Assembly (NCBI RefSeq): GCF_030316845.1
Contig: NZ_JASZYS010000003.1
Coordinates: forward strand, 532,997-596,996
Length of the DNA stretch: 64,000 bases
DNA from: Variovorax davisae
Lineage (GTDB): Bacteria > Pseudomonadota > Gammaproteobacteria > Burkholderiales > Burkholderiaceae_C
Reading direction: 5' to 3'
Made by a program: the position numbers and the translations under genes. This document shows positions 62,537 through 64,000 of this stretch, piece by piece. The notes under the pieces were generated by a model that saw only the letters and a program-made list of their open reading frames with translations, was not told the origin of the DNA and did not search any database. Every line of letters starts with the position of its first letter. Position 1 is the first letter of the stretch.

Positions 62537-63106
62537 ATGAACGACATGAATTCTTCGGGGCGCTCCACCGTGATCCGCAGCCTTTTGCCCACCGGGCGCC
62601 AACCGGTTGCCGCTGGCGTGGCCGCGGCCTTGCTCGCGTTCGCCGCAGGGTGGGCGCTTCTGCCGCAGGGCAACAAGCAGAACACGGTGGACTGGTTTGC
62701 CGACCTGTGCAGCACCGTGAGCCGGCCAATGTTCTCCTCCGCCCCGGCGCCTGCGGGCTCAGGGATCGCGGCCAGACCTGCGACTTTGTCGAAAGTGATC
62801 TCGTGCGAGCCGCTGCCGAACGTGCCGGGAAAATCCGTGACGACACTGCTCGTCGACTTTCCGCCGCTGGCCTACTCGCCAGCACACCGGCATCCGGGAT
62901 CGGTGACCGCCGTCATCCTCGCCGGCACGATCCGCTCGCAGATCGCCGGCTCGCCGCCGGGGGACTACCGCTTCGGCGAGACCTTCTTTGAGCCGCCCGG
63001 TGCGCTGCACATGTTTGCCGAGAATCCCGACCCGGTGCACGCGGCGAAGCTGGTGGCGGTGTTTGTGACTGAGGAGAACTGTGGGCCGTTGGTTTTGCCG
63101 CCATGA
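62537..63106 (+). CDS. Membrane-anchored cupin-domain protein
   Basis: The 189-residue protein starts at ATG 62537 after AAAGGAAA. A hydrophobic segment (VAAGVAAALLAFAAGWALL, about 24-42) anchors or exports it. The cupin motifs are AYSPAHRHPGSVTAVILAG and GETFFEPPGALHMFAENP. It ends the oxygenase operon. A secreted cupin of similar wording (FYEPPGARH) occurs in the nitrobenzoate-like operon at 43675-44118, so periplasmic cupins seem to accompany both aromatic pathways. The function is unknown. Confidence 0.8.
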   Translation: MNDMNSSGRSTVIRSLLPTGRQPVAAGVAAALLAFAAGWALLPQGNKQNTVDWFADLCSTVSRPMFSSAPAPAGSGIAARPATLSKVISCEPLPNVPGKSVTTLLVDFPPLAYSPAHRHPGSVTAVILAGTIRSQIAGSPPGDYRFGETFFEPPGALHMFAENPDPVHAAKLVAVFVTEENCGPLVLPP

Positions 63107-63195
63107 ACAGCACTGACCCGTCTCTTCGTCAGAATCATAAAGATGCTTTAGGCGATTGAATGACAAGACCGTCTGAAAGGGAAGACCTACGACCG

Positions 63196-63900
63196 CTATC
63201 GAAAATCCCGACTGCCCTCTCGCAACTGTCCTAGTAACTCGGTGTGGTCGACCAGCTTCAAGGCCACCAGCGACTGGACGCCTTTCTCGCTCTGCCAAGT
63301 CCCCTCGACGCTGAGCAGCTTCGCGCCCAGCAACACCGTCCGCTGCTCCTCGGCGACCTGGGGCCAGACGATGATGTTCACGGTACCGGTCCCGTCCTCG
63401 AGCGTGGCGATGATCACCCCCTTGGCCGTGCGCGGCCTTTGCCGATGCGTGACGATCCCGCTCGCGCACCTTCTGACTGTCCTTCGCACGCGTCCTGAGC
63501 TTCTCGGAGGTCCGAATGCCCCAGCTCGCCAGCTGCGGCCGAATGGGGGCCAACGGGTGCCGACGCAGGCTGAGACCAAGCGAGCCGTAGTCGTCGGCGA
63601 TCTCGTCGCCTTCTTCCGGCACCGGGAACGATGTCCTCCTCGATGGTTCGAGCCTCGCGCAGCATCTTCGTCGGCCACGTGTCGATGCCCTTAGCGGCCC
63701 ACACCGCGTCTGGCCGATGACCGGCGAGGGAGAGGAGGGCGTCTGCCCCCGAGAGGCACTTTAGATCGTACGCATCGCCAGATCTTCCACGCTGGCGAAG
63801 GCCGCCACCTCGCGCGCCGCCACGATCCGCGCACGGATTCGTGTCCCGCAACAGCTGAACGCTAGCATTCAAGGCCTGTGGCAGGATGCGGCCGAGGCTG
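63196..63900 (-). pseudogene. C-terminal remnant of error-prone DNA polymerase DnaE2/ImuC
   Basis: Minus-strand frames carry DnaE2 signatures in broken order of frames: SGADALLSLAGHRPDAVWAA, SLGLSLRRHPLAPIRPQLAS, VTHRQRPRTAKGVIIATLED and GTVNIIVWPQVAEEQRTVLL, ending HTELLGQLREGSRDFR. The polymerase PHP and palm domains are absent and at least three frameshifts are needed. It is a dead fragment next to an IS element. Confidence 0.78.
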
Positions 63901-63962
63901 TGTGGAAACTCCCTTGATGGTCGCCTATATTGAGCCAACCCGTCTGAACGAGGTGGTGGTCC

Positions 63963-64000
63963 ATGAAGAGATTCATCGAAGGCGAAGACCGACAGCAGGT
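63963..64000 (+). mobile_element. Start of an IS1182-type transposase (partial)
   Basis: ATG 63963 opens a frame reading MKRFIEGEDRQQ to the window edge, which is the characteristic N-terminus of IS1182-family transposases. Only 12 codons are visible. It abuts the DnaE2 remnant. Confidence 0.6.

Overview
The window looks like chromosome (or chromid) of a high-GC betaproteobacterium of the Burkholderiales, most likely Comamonadaceae (Variovorax/Acidovorax-like). The grounds are the protein styles: many LysR regulators, five orphan Bug-type tripartite tricarboxylate (TTT) receptors, PrpB-like lyases, Rieske oxygenases and a Burkholderiales-type LIV transporter. No rRNA, tRNA or CRISPR array was seen. 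The content is almost entirely accessory catabolism, interrupted by mobile-element debris.

Regions. (1) 0.2-10.1 kb: a minus-strand operon of ten mostly overlapping genes (acyl-CoA dehydrogenase, Bug receptor, alpha/beta hydrolase, amidohydrolase, acyl-CoA ligase, COG0523 GTPase, hydantoinase-like hydrolase, isochorismatase-like hydrolase, PrpB-like lyase, small membrane protein). A divergent IclR gene faces it across a perfect 10+1+10 palindrome. (2) 11.1-13.7 kb: VOC dioxygenase-like and fumarylacetoacetate-hydrolase genes opposite a LysR gene. (3) 14.2-22.5 kb: ornithine-cyclodeaminase-like, D-threonine-aldolase-like and M20 amidohydrolase genes, a Bug receptor and LysR; then an F420/NADP-reductase-like gene, azoR and another LysR. 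(4) 22.6-27.8 kb: a graveyard holding a chimeric lipoprotein remnant, two oppositely oriented pieces of an RND adaptor, a copy of part of the acyl-CoA ligase of region 1, IS66 and IS110 remnants and a broken tyrosine recombinase. (5) 27.9-45.3 kb: hemerythrin, a phthalate-dioxygenase-type oxygenase and reductase, three nitroreductase paralogues, two Bug receptors, two HD-domain paralogues, a PnbB-like 4-hydroxylaminobenzoate lyase, a secreted cupin, a carboxymuconolactone-decarboxylase-like protein and WrbA. This reads as a nitroaromatic (4-nitrobenzoate-like) catabolic island. (6) 45.8-52.9 kb: M24 peptidase, GlxA-type regulator, frameshifted LysR and Bug genes, an intact amidase and an IS30 remnant. 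(7) 52.9-63.1 kb: SDR and a LIV-type ABC transporter on the minus strand, a MarR-type regulator carrying an integrase-like N-terminal domain, then a Rieske oxygenase, Rieske ferredoxin, ferredoxin reductase and membrane-anchored cupin on the plus strand. (8) 63.2-64.0 kb: a decayed DnaE2/ImuC and the start of an IS1182-type transposase.

How it works together. Two regulatory circuits can be read directly. In region 5 a 56-bp promoter module (TGCA-N9-TGCA, then a -35-like TTCCAt, exactly 17 bp, then a -10-like sATsAT) stands before four gene sets, with a fifth, degenerate copy by an amidase remnant. The PnbR-like LysR gene lies between two copies, so one regulator probably switches on reductases, lyase, receptor and HD proteins together. 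In region 7 a palindrome TATCTT-N6-AAGATA overlaps the -10 element of both the oxygenase promoter and the transporter promoter on either side of the MarR-fusion gene, suggesting one repressor couples uptake to oxidation.
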